A DNA stretch of 64,000 nt, taken from Nicotiana tabacum (taxonomy: Eukaryota > Streptophyta > Magnoliopsida > Solanales > Solanaceae). Below are positions 24,405 to 35,299 of this stretch, piece after piece. Below the pieces are notes generated by a model. That model saw only the letters and a list, made by a program, of their open reading frames with translations, did no database searches and was not told the origin of the DNA. Location: NCBI RefSeq assembly GCF_000715075.1, contig NC_134096.1, forward strand, positions 41,241,804 to 41,305,803. Direction: 5' to 3'. Each line of letters begins with the position of its first letter. Position 1 is the first letter of the stretch. A program made the position numbers and the translations under genes.

Positions 24405-26080
24405 TGTCACGCCCCAAAATCAAGGAGCGCGACCGGCGCTTAACCGAGTGAACCCGGCCGAGCAAGCATGTCAAACACATTCTACCCGACTCACTTACGA
24501 TCAAGAGAAGACATGATTTCATCAATTAGACAATAGGAGATCATACCAGTACATTACTAAGCCAATTCATTAGGGACCTCATTGTTAAGTTTTAAGGTAC
24601 ATACACCTTGGGATTCACCCGTGATCAAGAAAAAAATATGATTTCATAAATTATACAGCAGGAAGTTCATACATACGATGCCAAATCGTTTGATTAGCCA
24701 TTGCGCCTTTAAGTCTCAAAATACATAATTCTTATAGTTCGAATGGAACAAGTGATCAAACACAACATAACTGGTTTAACATTCCCAACACCCTTATACA
24801 AACCACATAGTGTCTACGGAGCCTCTAAAGATACAAAAGAGAGTGAAGATGGTACCGACAACAAGGCCCCTACTATACCTCAAAAAGTCACCACAATATA
24901 AACAAAAGTTATAATACATGAACCCGGAATGGAATGGGGCTCACCGAGTCCGCTGGGAAGATGATGATGTATCACTAACTGCAATCAACACTGTCTGCTA
25001 TGTAGCCACATGCATCCATTTAAAGATGCAGCGCCCCCGGCAAATGGGATGTTAGTACCGTCGAATAGTACTAGTATGTAAAGCTAAAACACCATCTCAA
25101 TAGAATGGACAATAATACAAGGAGGAAAACAGTCATGATTTCAATAAGAGCTTCAAAACAATACTAAAATATCAAGCAAGGATCACATAAGTTCTCAAGT
25201 CAATTTTCATCTTATTAGGTTGGGTAATCTTTAGTACCATATGCCACAATCCACAATACCATCGTGTTCTTACATGGAGTCCGATCTCGACCCGATCGGC
25301 TAGGTTGTCTCATTTGATACATCAACCATATCCACAATTTCAATTATTATTTCCAGTACAGTTACCGCCATGTGTGCAACATGGCGTCCGATCACGGCCT
25401 GATCGTCTAGGCCATCTCACTTGAGACATCATCCTTTCAATTGTTCAACTCAATTCACATTTCCTTCCCATCTTTCATTACATGGCACGAGTAGACTCAT
25501 TTATTAAGTCGTTCTTGGCTCTTGGCGGTATCTTACAATTCAAATCTTTCCCTTTTTATATATTCAAATAACAGTATCATCCACGTCAATAAGTCCTATC
25601 ATATAAGGCATTGCACACATAAGATAAAAAGCTTGGAAAATCTTAATCACACGGAGGCTTTTCATAAAAATTAGGTTAAGAAGCTTTATTCGACTATTGA
25701 CACGGATTCTTAACCTTTCTCAACTCATATTCCTCATTTCAAACACATTCTCAAATAGAATGATGACACGATAAACATTTAAAACAATTATTGAACATAA
25801 ATCTTTCAACACAACATATCAAGGCAGCTAATTCGAGTATGATCAAGTTAGGAACTTACACCAAATACCCAAACACCAGGGGTTCGATTCAAAGAAGAAG
25901 AGAGTTTAACCATACATACCTCAATTGAGCTTCCGTAAAATCTACAATGTTCCAGAATTCTTAGCAACCTCAATCTATTTTGGAAATATGACAATTTGAA
26001 ATAAAATTAGGAAGATGGTCGTGATTCTATCTCATTTAACTATTCTATCAAACACTAGGTGCGCATTAAGTCTCTAAGGT

Positions 26081-26090
26081 CCTTTTATAG
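26081..26090 (-). promoter_or_regulatory. TATA box in 3' LTR copy
   Basis: CTATAAAAGG on the minus strand, about 590 bp into the LTR. The 5' LTR copy reads CTTTAAAAGG at the matching place (32692-32701). Confidence 0.5.
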
Positions 26091-26503
26091 AGGATTTCAT
26101 TAATTTACAATCCATCCTTCACCATTTTTGGCTCAACAATGTTCCTATACCCGTTGATAACACATGCAAGCAAGATAAAAACTCCAATACCCATGAACTT
26201 TCTTGATAGTTGCCCATCTTTTAGTTAGAATTCAAAATTAAGTGTTAGGGTGCAGAATCTTACCTCAAGGATAAAGATCTAGTGTGTTTTCCTTGTTAAT
26301 CTTCAAAGATTTGTATAAGAATTAAAGGATGATTTGGTGAAGATCACTTTCTCACTCTAGGGCTCCTTCTCTCACTCTAAAGCATCAGGTTTCTGTTCAA
26401 AAATGACTCATTGCGTGTATTTAATGAAGTTGGGTTGAGTTATAGTGATAAAAGAATGGATACTCTGAAGTTTCGCTAAAGCCTGGTCTTAGCGTGCTAC
26501 AGG

Positions 26504-26551
26504 CCTGGCCTCGCCAGGCTAAAGCCTGGATTTACACCTGGCCTCGCCAGG
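26504..26551. repeat. Paired GC-rich hairpins in LTR U3
   Basis: The perfect palindromic unit CCTGGC-CTC-GCCAGG occurs at 26504-26518 and again at 26537-26551, 33 bp apart. In the other LTR (about 33115-33162) both stems carry one or more mismatches. Confidence 0.85.
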
Positions 26552-26672
26552 TCAAAAAATTTCAACTCCCCAATGCACTGTTCAACCCAAAAACTCCTAA
26601 AATACAATATATTAGCCTACCTTGGCACCACAAAACCTTAGATTACTTAGTGAAATTTTCTGGGACCTTACA

Positions 26673-26688
26673 TTCTCCCCCGCTTAAG
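26673..26688 (-). other. Polypurine tract of the gypsy element
   Basis: On the minus strand CTTAAGCGGGGGAGAA directly precedes the LTR start TGTAAGG. This primes plus-strand DNA synthesis. Confidence 0.85.
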
Positions 26689-26899
26689 ATCATTCGTTCT
26701 CGAATGAGAAGTAAAGTGCGCCCCAAACGCTTAACATAACTTATCTCTTTTCTTACACACCTCAAACTCCCAAATTTTGACTAACTCCCAAGCATTTCAA
26801 AAATTTCGGCAAAGTTTTCTTTGTAATTCGGCCTATCCACCTGCCAGAGAATCATCAAAAACCAATCCTAACAATATACACATAATCCAATGAAGCAAA

Positions 26900-29640
26900 T
26901 CGCATTGTACGGTCCAACATACCTCGGACTCAATTTCCCTTTCTTACCAAATCGCATTACGCCCTTCATGGGTGAAACATTCAAGAATACCCAATCTTTT
27001 TCTTTGAACTGCAAATTCCTACGACGAACATCCGAATAGGATTTCTAACGACTCTGAGCAGTCTTCAACAGCTCCTTAATGATTTTAACTTTTTCCATAG
27101 CGTGATGCACGAGTTCTGGCCCTATCAACTCTGCTTCCCCCATTTCAAACCACCCAATGGGAGATCTACATCTCCTACCATATAAAACCGCGAACGATGC
27201 CATCTGAATTCTAGCATGATAGCTATTGTTGTATGCAAATTCTATGAGTGGTAAATGATCACCCCAGCTACCTTTGAAGTCTAGAACGCAAGCACACAAC
27301 ATATCCTCAAGTGTCTGAATAGTCTGCTCTGCCTGCCCGTCAGTCTGCGGGTGAAAGGCTGTACTAAGATTCACCTGAGTACCCAAACCTTGCTGAAATT
27401 TCTTCCAAAATTAGTAGTGAATTATGCTCCCCCCATGCAACCTGGCTATTTCTTTGATATACAACTGAGCATACTGCTCCGCTGTGTCGGTAGACTTAAC
27501 CGGCAAAAAGTGTGTCAATTTCGTGAGTCGATCCACAATCACCCAAATTGAGTCAAACTTACGCAGAGTGTGCGGTAATCCTACCAAAAAGTCATATTAA
27601 TCATTTCCCACTTCCACATTGGAATTTCTATGTTCTGTGCCAACCCACTAGGCCGTTGGTGTTCAGCCTTTACTTGCTGACAATTTGGACACTTCGCCAC
27701 AAACTCCGCTACATTGCTCTTCATATTGTTCCACCAATAGACTTCCTTAAGATCATGATACATTTTCGTAGAACCTGGGTGCATGGAATACCTAGAAGTG
27801 TGAGCTTCAGTCATAATTCTTTCCCGGAGGCCATCCATATTTGGAACACATAGTCGCCCTTGGTAGCTTAGTGTACCATCATCCATGCCAAGAGCAAAGG
27901 CCATGGTATTATGTTTATGAATCCCCTCTTTCAATTTCACCAACAATGGATAGTTGTATTGCTTTACTTTGACTTCCACAACAAGCGATGATTCAACCCT
28001 ATTTTGCACAATTACCCCTCCTTCACTCGAGTCCGCAAGACGTGCTCCCAAACTAGCTAATCGGTGAACTTCCTTAGTTAATAGCCTTTGGTATGCCTCC
28101 AAGTGAGCCAAACTACCCATAGATTTCCGACTAAGAGCATCTGCCACAACATTGGCCTTTGCCGGATGATATAGAATAATAATGTTGTAGTCCTTAAGTA
28201 ACTCAAGTCATCTTCTTTGCCTCAGATTCAATTCCTTCTACTTGAAAATGTATTGAAAGCTCTTATGGTCCGTGAATATATCAACATGGACCCCATATAA
28301 ATAATGACCCCAAATTTTCAATACAAACACCACTGCCGCAAGTTCTAAATCATGTGTTGGATAGTTCTTTTCATGATTCTTTAGTTGCCTAGAAGCATAA
28401 ACTATCACCTTCCCATGTTGTATTAATACACACCCAAGCCCAATTCTTAAAGAATCATAATATACCACAAATCCATCTATACCGTCTGGTAGAGTCAACA
28501 CCGACACTGTAGTCAATCTTGCTTTCAACTCCTGGAAACTCTTTTCACAAGCATCCGACCATTGGAACTTAATTGCCTTCTGCGTCAATTTAGTCAATGG
28601 AGAGGCAAGAGTAGAAAACCCCTCCACAAACTTTCTATAATATCCAGCTAAGCCTAAGAAACTGCGAATCTCTGTTGGAGTTGTAGGCCTCGGCCAATTC
28701 TTCACAGCTGAAATTTTCTGAGGATCAACCTTAATTCCCTCACTAGAGACTACATGACCCAAGAATATGATAGATTCAAGCCAAAATTCACACTTCGAAA
28801 ACTTTGCATATAACGGGTGCCGATGTAGGGTTTGTAGAACTACCCTGAGATGATCGGCATGGTCTTCTCGACTTCGTAAATATACAAGAATATCGTCAAT
28901 AAACACTATCACAAAAGACTCTAGGAATGGCTTGAAAACTCGATTCATAAGATCCATGAAGGCTGCTGGGGCATTTGTTAGCCCAAAGGACATCACCAAA
29001 AATTCAAAATACCCATACCGGGTCCTAAAAGTTGTTTTCGGAATATCCTGCTCCTTGATCTTCAATTGGTGATACCCGGATCTTAAATCAATCTTGGAGA
29101 AGTACTTGACACCTTGAAATTGATCAAACAAGTCATCTATCCTTGGCAGTGGGTACTTATTATTGATTGTGACCTTGTTAAGCTGCCGATAGTCAATACA
29201 CATTCTCAGTGACCCATCTTTCTTTCTTACAAAAAGGACCGGTGCGCCCCAAGTGACACACTTGGCCAGATAAAACCCTTTTCTAACAAATCTCTCAATT
29301 ATTCCTTTAGCTCCTTTAATTCTGCCGGTGCCATTCTGTAGGGTAGAATAAATATAGGATGCGTGTCTGGCATCACATCAATCCAAAAATCAATCTCCCT
29401 GTCTGGTGGGATCCTAGGGAGTTCATCTAGAAAGACTCCCGAAAATTCATTCACAACGGGCATGGACTCAAGCGTAGGTGCCTCAGCATCGGTGTCCATA
29501 ACTCGGACCAAATGGTAAATACATCCCTTGTTGATCATCTTTGTGGCCTTAAGGTAAGAAATAAACCTATCCTTTGGCACTACATCATCACCCTTCAACT
29601 CAATAACTAGCTCATTTGGAAATTTGAACCCAACAGTCCT
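26900..29640 (-). pseudogene. gypsy pol relic: protease end, RT, RNase H, integrase
   Basis: Read leftwards. 29640-29300 holds the protease end and linker ([38 protein letters not shown]); the protease active-site region is missing. 29300-28238 is reverse transcriptase with [52 protein letters not shown] and intact FIDD at 28892-28903. RNase H follows, with [31 protein letters not shown] and [14 protein letters not shown]. Integrase begins with the HHCC finger (HTSRYSMHPG, CPNCQQVKAEH) at about 27800-27650. A frameshift near 27585 hits the first catalytic Asp region, and a short deletion near 27420 removes the block holding the second. AFHPQTDGQAEQTIQTLE keeps the Glu. The chain ends at SPRYVGPY (about 26925) with no chromodomain. 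Stops and shifts make it non-functional. Confidence 0.88.
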
Positions 29641-29770
29641 AGGGCATGGGGCCCTCCGTTGCTGCTGGAATCTCCCTCCTGATCGGCCCTGCTGGTGGGT
29701 CCCCTGCTGCCCTGATTGGGCCTGAAATGACTCACCCGCTACTGACTAGCCACTGCTGGCGGTGCACTAG

Positions 29771-30793
29771 CTAAAGATTGAACAAAAGACTGGAATGGCC
29801 CTGATGACCCTCCCTTGAAAGCTGATCATCCCCCACCAAATGACTCCCAAATGTTGCCCGCAGACCGGGCCTTACTAGTACCCTCTCTCTATCCCTTCTG
29901 TTCTTCAACTTACGGTCTTCTGTAGCTTGAGAAAATGCTACCATTTTCTCATAGTTCATATCTGAATTCAAGGCAGCTGTAGCGGCCTCATTGATAACCA
30001 AAGGGCTAAGTCCCTGCACAAACCAGCGCACTCTACCCTCCATAGTAGGCAACATTAGAATGGCATATTTTGACAGGCGCACGAAGTCCATGTGATACTC
30101 CCACACACTCCTACTCCCTTGGTTAAGATTCTCAAACTTTGCGGCACGAGCTGCCCTAGTCTCGGCCGGCAAGAAATGGTCCATGAAAGCGTCAGCAAAC
30201 TTGCTCCACCTCGTTGGAGGGCTCCCCTCCTCCCAAGAGTCCTCCCACATGTCAAACCAAGAATAGGCCACCCCTTTCAGGTGGTAGGTGGCCAACTCCA
30301 TTTCCTCCATCTCAGTAGTGCGCATAACCCTAAGAGTCTTATGCATCTCATAAATGAAGTCCTGTGGGTCCTCCTTAGGATTTGCACCCGTGAATACCGG
30401 AGGATCCAACTGAAGAAACCTGTTCACCCTGGAATCACTAGAATCCCCTTGTTGGCTAGAAGAAGTGGGTGCAACATTTGATCTCTGGGCTTGAGAAGCC
30501 ACTATCTGTGTCAACATCTGGATAGCTCCCCTAAGATCAACATCAGAAACACCAGAATCGGAAGTTGGGACTGGAGGTGGAACTGGTATATCAGTTGGAG
30601 GGACCGTTGCATCCTCAATAGGTGTAGGGGCAGGTGTGGTCTGATCAGTTGCAGTAGAGTCAGGCAGTGTAGTAACTAGAGGAATATTCTCACTCCTCAG
30701 GTGCATACCTGCATCATCAATTATAGGATCAACTGTAACTCTTGGGGTGACATTGGCTCTTTGGCCAGTTCTTGTCTTCTTCTTAGGTGCCAT
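29771..30793 (-). CDS. Gag polyprotein, C-terminally truncated
   Basis: Starts at MAPKKKTRTGQRAN (ATG at 30793-30791), the usual start of Solanaceae gypsy Gag; the longer open frame from 30817 adds only leader codons. It has 340 codons without a stop. A P/T-rich N-terminal tail (residues about 30-95) precedes the Gag domain: DPPVFTGANPKEDPQDFIYE, ATYHLKGVAYSWFDMWEDSW, PAETRAARAAKFENLNQGSR and SVWEYHMDFVRLSKYA. Gag forms the cytoplasmic particle that packages element RNA. The CCHC zinc knuckle expected after residue 320 is absent; the frame ends in an unrelated tail (GHQGHSSLLFNL). A 198-bp leader separates it from the primer site. It is the only near-intact protein frame in the window and could still make a truncated Gag. 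Confidence 0.8.
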   Translation of the reverse strand: MAPKKKTRTGQRANVTPRVTVDPIIDDAGMHLRSENIPLVTTLPDSTATDQTTPAPTPIEDATVPPTDIPVPPPVPTSDSGVSDVDLRGAIQMLTQIVASQAQRSNVAPTSSSQQGDSSDSRVNRFLQLDPPVFTGANPKEDPQDFIYEMHKTLRVMRTTEMEEMELATYHLKGVAYSWFDMWEDSWEEGSPPTRWSKFADAFMDHFLPAETRAARAAKFENLNQGSRSVWEYHMDFVRLSKYAILMLPTMEGRVRWFVQGLSPLVINEAATAALNSDMNYEKMVAFSQATEDRKLKNRRDRERVLVRPGLRATFGSHLVGDDQLSREGHQGHSSLLFNL

Positions 30794-30998
30794 GTAATGA
30801 AAGTTAAAGTAAAGCACGAGTTAAAGAAGGAACAATCTTACCATCATCTTTATCGCACGATCGAGAACATGAAAGAAGAGTATTATTCCTAAATTCCCAT
30901 GTAGCATCCTAATTATAGATGTGGTCGACAACACACCGATAATAAGGACTCTACTAGACACGGCTCTGAGAGAGATCCTAGGACACTTTAAAACCTTA

Positions 30999-31012
30999 GG
31001 CTCTGATACCAA
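30999..31012 (-). other. Primer binding site, initiator tRNA-Met type
   Basis: On the minus strand TTGGTATCAGAGCC, three bases after the LTR end TGACA. Confidence 0.88.
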
Positions 31013-31015
31013 GTT

Positions 31016-33283
31016 TGTCATGCCCCAAAACCAAGGAGCGCGACCGGCACTCAGCTGAGTGAACCCGGCCGAGCAAGCCTGTTAGACACATTCTACCCGA
31101 CTCACTTACGATCAAGAGAAGACATGATTTCATCAATTAGACAATAGGAGATCATACAAGTACATTACTAAGACAATTCATTAGGGACCATATTGTTAAG
31201 TTTTAAGGTACATACACCTTGCGATTCACCCGTGATCAAGAAAAAATCATAATTTCATAAATTATACAGCAGGAAGTTCATACATACGATGCCAAATCGT
31301 TTGATTAGCCATTGCGCCTTTAAGTCTCAAAATACATAATTCTTATAGTTCCAATGGAACAAGTGATCAAATATAACATAACTGGTTTAACATTGCCAAC
31401 ACCCATATACAACCCACATAGTGTCTACGGAGCCTCTAAAGATACAAAAGAGAGTGAAGATGGTGGTGACAACAAGGCCCCGACTATACCTCAAAAAGTG
31501 ACCACAATATAAACAAAAGGTATAATACATGACCCCGGAATGGAATGGGGCTCACCGAGTCCGCTGGGAAGATGATGATGTACCACTAACTGCGATCAAC
31601 ACTGTCTGCTATGTAACCACCTTCATCCATTTAAAGATGCAGCGCCCCCGGCAAATGGGATGTTAGTACCGTCGAATAGTACTAGTATGTAAAGCTAAAA
31701 CACCATCTCAATAGAATGGATAATAATACAAGGAGGAAAACAGTCATGAGTTCAATAAGAGCTTCAAAACAATACTAAAATATCAAGTAAGGATCACATA
31801 AGTTCTCAAGTCAATTGTCATCTTATTAGGTTGGGTAATCTTTAGTACCATATGCCACAATCCACAATACCATCGTGTTCTTACACGGAGTCCGATCTCG
31901 ACCCGATCGGCTAGGTTGTCTCATTTGAGACATCAACCATATCCACAATTTCAATTATTATTTCCAGCACAGTTACCACCATGTGTGCAGCATAGCGTCC
32001 GATCACGGCCCGATCGGCTAGGCCATCTCACTTGAGACATCATCCTTTCAATTGTTCAACTCAATTCGCATTTCCTTCCCATCTTTCATTACATGGCACG
32101 AGTAGACTCATTTATTAAGTCGTTCTTGGCTCTTGGCGGTATCTTACAATTCAAATCTTTCCCTTTTTATATATTCAAATAACAGTATCATCCACGTCAA
32201 TAAGTCCTATCATATAAGGCATTGCACACATAAGATAAAAAGCTTGGAAAATCTTAATCACACGGAGGCTTTTCATAAAAATTAGGTTAAGAAGCTTTAT
32301 TCGACTATTGACACGGATTCTTAACCTTTCTCAACTCATATTCCTCATTTCAAACACATTCTCAAATAGAATGATGACACGATAAACATTTAAAACAATT
32401 ATTGAACATAAATCTTTCAACACAACATATCAAGGCAGCTAATTCTAGTATGATCAAGTTAGGAACTTACACCAAATACCCAAACACCAGGGGTTCGATT
32501 CAAAGAAGAAGAGAGTTTAACCATACATACCTCAATTGAGCTTCCGTAAAATCTACAATGTTCCAGAATTCTTAGCAACCTCAATCTATTTTGGAAATAT
32601 AACAATTTGAAATAAAATTAGGAAGATGATCGTGATTCTAGCTCATTTGAGCATTCTATCAAACACTAGGTGCACATTAAGTCTCTAAGGTCCTTTTAAA
32701 GAGGATTTCACCAATCCACAACCTATCCTTCACCATTTTTGGCTCAACAATGTTCCTATACTCGTTGATAACACATGCAAGCAAGATAACAAATGCAATA
32801 CCCATGAACTTTCTTGATAATTGCCTATCTTTTAGTTAGAATTCGAAATTAAGGGTTAGGGTGTAGAATCTTACCTCAAGGATGAAGATCTAGTGTGTTT
32901 TCCTTGTTAATCTTCAAAGATTTGTGTAAGAATTGAAGGATGATTTGGTGAAGATCACTTTCTCACTCTAGGGCTCCTTTTCTTACTCTAAAGCATCATG
33001 TTTCTGCTCAAAAATGACCCATTGTGTGTATTTAATGAAGTTGGGTCAGGTTATACTGATAAAAGAATGGATACTCCGAAGTTCCGCTAAAGCCTGGTCT
33101 TAGCGTGCTACAGGCATGGCCTCGCCAGGCTAAAGCCTAGATTTACACCTGGCCTTGCCAGGTCAAAAAATTTCAACTCCCTTATGCATTGTTCAACCCA
33201 AAAACTCCGAAAATACAATATATTAGCCTACCTTGGCACCACAAAACCTTAGATTACTTAGTGAAATTTTCCGGGGCCTTACA
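31016..33283 (-). mobile_element. 5' LTR of the complete gypsy element
   Basis: 2268 bp, the promoter-bearing copy for minus-strand transcription. Nearly co-linear with 24405-26672; differences are mostly single transitions, densest in the terminal 250 bp next to the primer site. Its TATA position reads CTTTAAAAGG, weaker than in the other copy. Confidence 0.9.
32692..32701 (-). promoter_or_regulatory. Mutated TATA box in 5' LTR copy
   Basis: CTTTAAAAGG on the minus strand, against CTATAAAAGG in the 3' LTR. This is the copy that would drive the element. Confidence 0.45.
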
Positions 33284-33574
33284 ATTGCCTTACAGATTTC
33301 TCATGAGATCCTGCTGCATTATCTTGTGACCATATCAATGCATTTTCAGGCGGTCCCAGGATCCATTGACCACATATTGCCACCGGCTGAAGATGATGAT
33401 CGTGCAGTAGAGTGTATCCAGATAGAGTCAAGCACAGAGCCAGAAGAAGATCTGGAGGAGGAGTCTGAATTCAAAGATGATGAGGAAGAGTTTGAGGAAA
33501 ATCCGGAGGAGGATCTAGAAGAGGAGAAAGAAGAAGAGAGGGGTACGGGAAATGACTCAGGGGGTAGTTATTAG
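33284..33574 (+). pseudogene. Ogre ORF1, segment 3 (acidic C-terminus)
   Basis: After the gypsy insertion the frame continues as the C-terminal part of ORF1: DDRAVECIQIESSTEPEEDL and then a strongly acidic stretch of E and D ending GTGNDSGGSY and a stop at 33572-33574. Acidic tails are common at the end of Ogre ORF1. Joining across the nested insertions is inferred from position and from the target duplication. Confidence 0.68.
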
Positions 33575-33880
33575 AGTTGGCTGATTTCTCCCTCTTTCCC
33601 CACTTTGTACCTTTACCCTTAATTTTTCTCTTTTACTTTCCAAAAGGGCAAATCGTCCGAGCCCATGCAACTCTATGAAACAATGATGTAATCCTTGTTC
33701 CCACTTGTACTAGTCTAAATTATCAATGAAAACAAATTGCTTCGGATCTAAATGTGTGAAATCTAAATGTCTGTCAAATATCCGTGAACTAGGCCTACTT
33801 CCTGCAATGAGAGGTCCCCGCGAATAATAGGAATGCGCTAGCTGTAATGCATGAATTATCTACTCTGTGTGATTTCCTGC
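33575..33880 (+). mobile_element. Ogre spacer after ORF1
   Basis: T-rich spacer with no frame. In a full Ogre, gag and protease would follow; here an LTR fragment starts at 33881. Confidence 0.5.
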
Positions 33881-35035
33881 TGATGAGCGCAAAACACACA
33901 CTTAAATATTTCTCGCTAATCAAAAATAGTATAGTATAATATTGTATCCACAAGGATTAGATGTAAACAGTATTCTCATAGTTTCTAGCTTGGTTGCTAT
34001 CAAAGATGATCAACAATTGAGATTTATATGATTTCTAACTAAAATTAACTAAGAGTCTAAAGCTATTGACTAATGACAATCAAAACAAGAAACAAGCAGA
34101 GAAGGTTATCAATGGGAGAATATAGGGTTTTGATGGGATAGGTGCCAGATAATGGGTGAAGATATGCAAGAATGTGTAGTGGATTGGTCTTTAGGAGAAC
34201 CTCTCTCAATTATGCCTCTCTCGATTACATGAACTAGTGAATATAGATGCAACAATTAAATCATCCAAAATCACTTCAATACATAAAACTAGAGTATAAT
34301 ATACAAACAATCATCAATACACCAAATCCATCAAATACTAAAGGGAACTACTCCATAGATATGGAGAAATTCATCACAAATATAATAAAAGTATAGAAAA
34401 ACATAAATTCAATCCAAACTCGGGTCTTGAGTGAGGAAGGAATGATGAAATCCTTGTGCTTTTCTTACTCCCACTCCTCTTTAGCTTTCTTAGGTCTAAA
34501 GTATGTCCAAAGTCCAGAAAATAACATTTTTCCATATACTTAAACCAAGTAGGGTCGGACCCAGACAAACCACATTCTCCTAGCCGAAATAGAATTTTCA
34601 CTCTATAAAAATTGCACAGGCGTGCCGCGCCGCATGTGGCGACGCGCCATGCGGGGAATTAGTGGGGATTTCCAGAGATCTCAACATCTGTCAGGCAACA
34701 AGTTTATTACAGCCGCGGCGCACCACGCCCTGCCTTACATGCCGCGGTTGTGAGATTTTCTGAGAGTACGGTTCAAACTTCAATTTTTGATGTCCAGACT
34801 TGGTCCTCGACCCCCAAACATGATCCCGACATAATCCTTTGGGCTTTCACTCAGACTTTAATGCTCCAAATAGCTCGAATTAGTTCCACAACATCTACAT
34901 TGTTTTAAATCACTCCTACACGGCATAAAACCCACAATAAGTGCAAAATACTACCAATTAAAGCTCAATACAAGTAAAGTACAGTGGATTAAAGTGAAAT
35001 AAGAGACTAAAATACGTAATTATAGCCTACCATCA
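33881..35035 (-). mobile_element. LTR of the transposon-protein element family, inside Ogre
   Basis: Starts TGATGAGCGCAAAACACAC and ends TATAGCCTACCATCA on the plus strand (1155 bp). The pyrimidine run just right of it is a polypurine tract on the minus strand, so this is a 3' LTR in minus orientation. It shares its end and following sequence with the LTR ending at 3288. It contains a GC-rich, CGCGCC-bearing module at 34617-34760. No gene; the 75-codon frame at 34374-34601 is incidental. Confidence 0.6.
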
Positions 35036-35190
35036 ACACCCCACACTTAAACCATTGCTCATCCTCGAGCAATCAAATTACAGTTCATAGAGACACGATT
35101 TTTTTCAACAACTCTAATAACTCATCATACCAAGAATATTTGTACCTTTTTGCCATTTGCCTCTTGCGAACACTTAAGACGTTCCCCTTT
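35036..35190 (-). mobile_element. Internal stub of the same element
   Basis: CACCCCACACTTAAACC (polypurine tract on the minus strand) followed by GCTCATCCTCGAG, as at 3289-3322. The element is cut off within about 150 bp. Where Ogre sequence resumes (35130-35290) is not sharp. Confidence 0.5.
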
Positions 35191-35299
35191 TGATGAAATT
35201 AAAGAATCATTTTCCAAAACATCGCAACTTTGTTTCACTGCCTAATTTATACTTAGTTTTTCTTTTCAGTAATCAAACCGATAAAAAACCGCATTCCAT

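Larger units (their letters stand above)
24405..26672 (-). mobile_element. 3' LTR of the complete gypsy element
   Basis: 2268 bp. On the minus strand it starts TGTAAGGTCCC and ends GGGGCGTGACA. It contains two CCTGGCCTCGCCAGG hairpins at its U3 end, a TATA box (26081-26090) and an imperfect internal duplication around 25285-25435 (GTCCGATC...GATCG...CTCATTTGA/CTCACTTGAGACATCA). No genes. Confidence 0.9.
24405..33283 (-). mobile_element. Complete Ty3/gypsy retrotransposon, non-autonomous deletion derivative
   Basis: An 8879-bp element transcribed on the minus strand. Two LTRs of exactly 2268 bp (24405-26672 and 31016-33283), a tRNA-Met primer site, a polypurine tract, gag and pol are present. 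Flanks are GTTGC (24400-24404) and ATTGC (33284-33288), a 5-bp duplication with one mismatch, and the Ogre ORF1 frame resumes on the right. The LTRs differ by only a few percent by eye, so the insertion is fairly recent compared with its Ogre host. Pol order (RT, RNase H, then integrase) is that of Ty3/gypsy. Gag zinc knuckle, most of protease, part of the integrase core and any chromodomain are missing. Confidence 0.92.

Noticed and set aside
27548..27853. 101-codon plus-strand frame
   Set aside because: Antisense to the integrase zinc-finger region of the gypsy element.
30092..30481. 129-codon plus-strand frame
   Set aside because: Exact antisense shadow of the Gag frame at 29771-30793.
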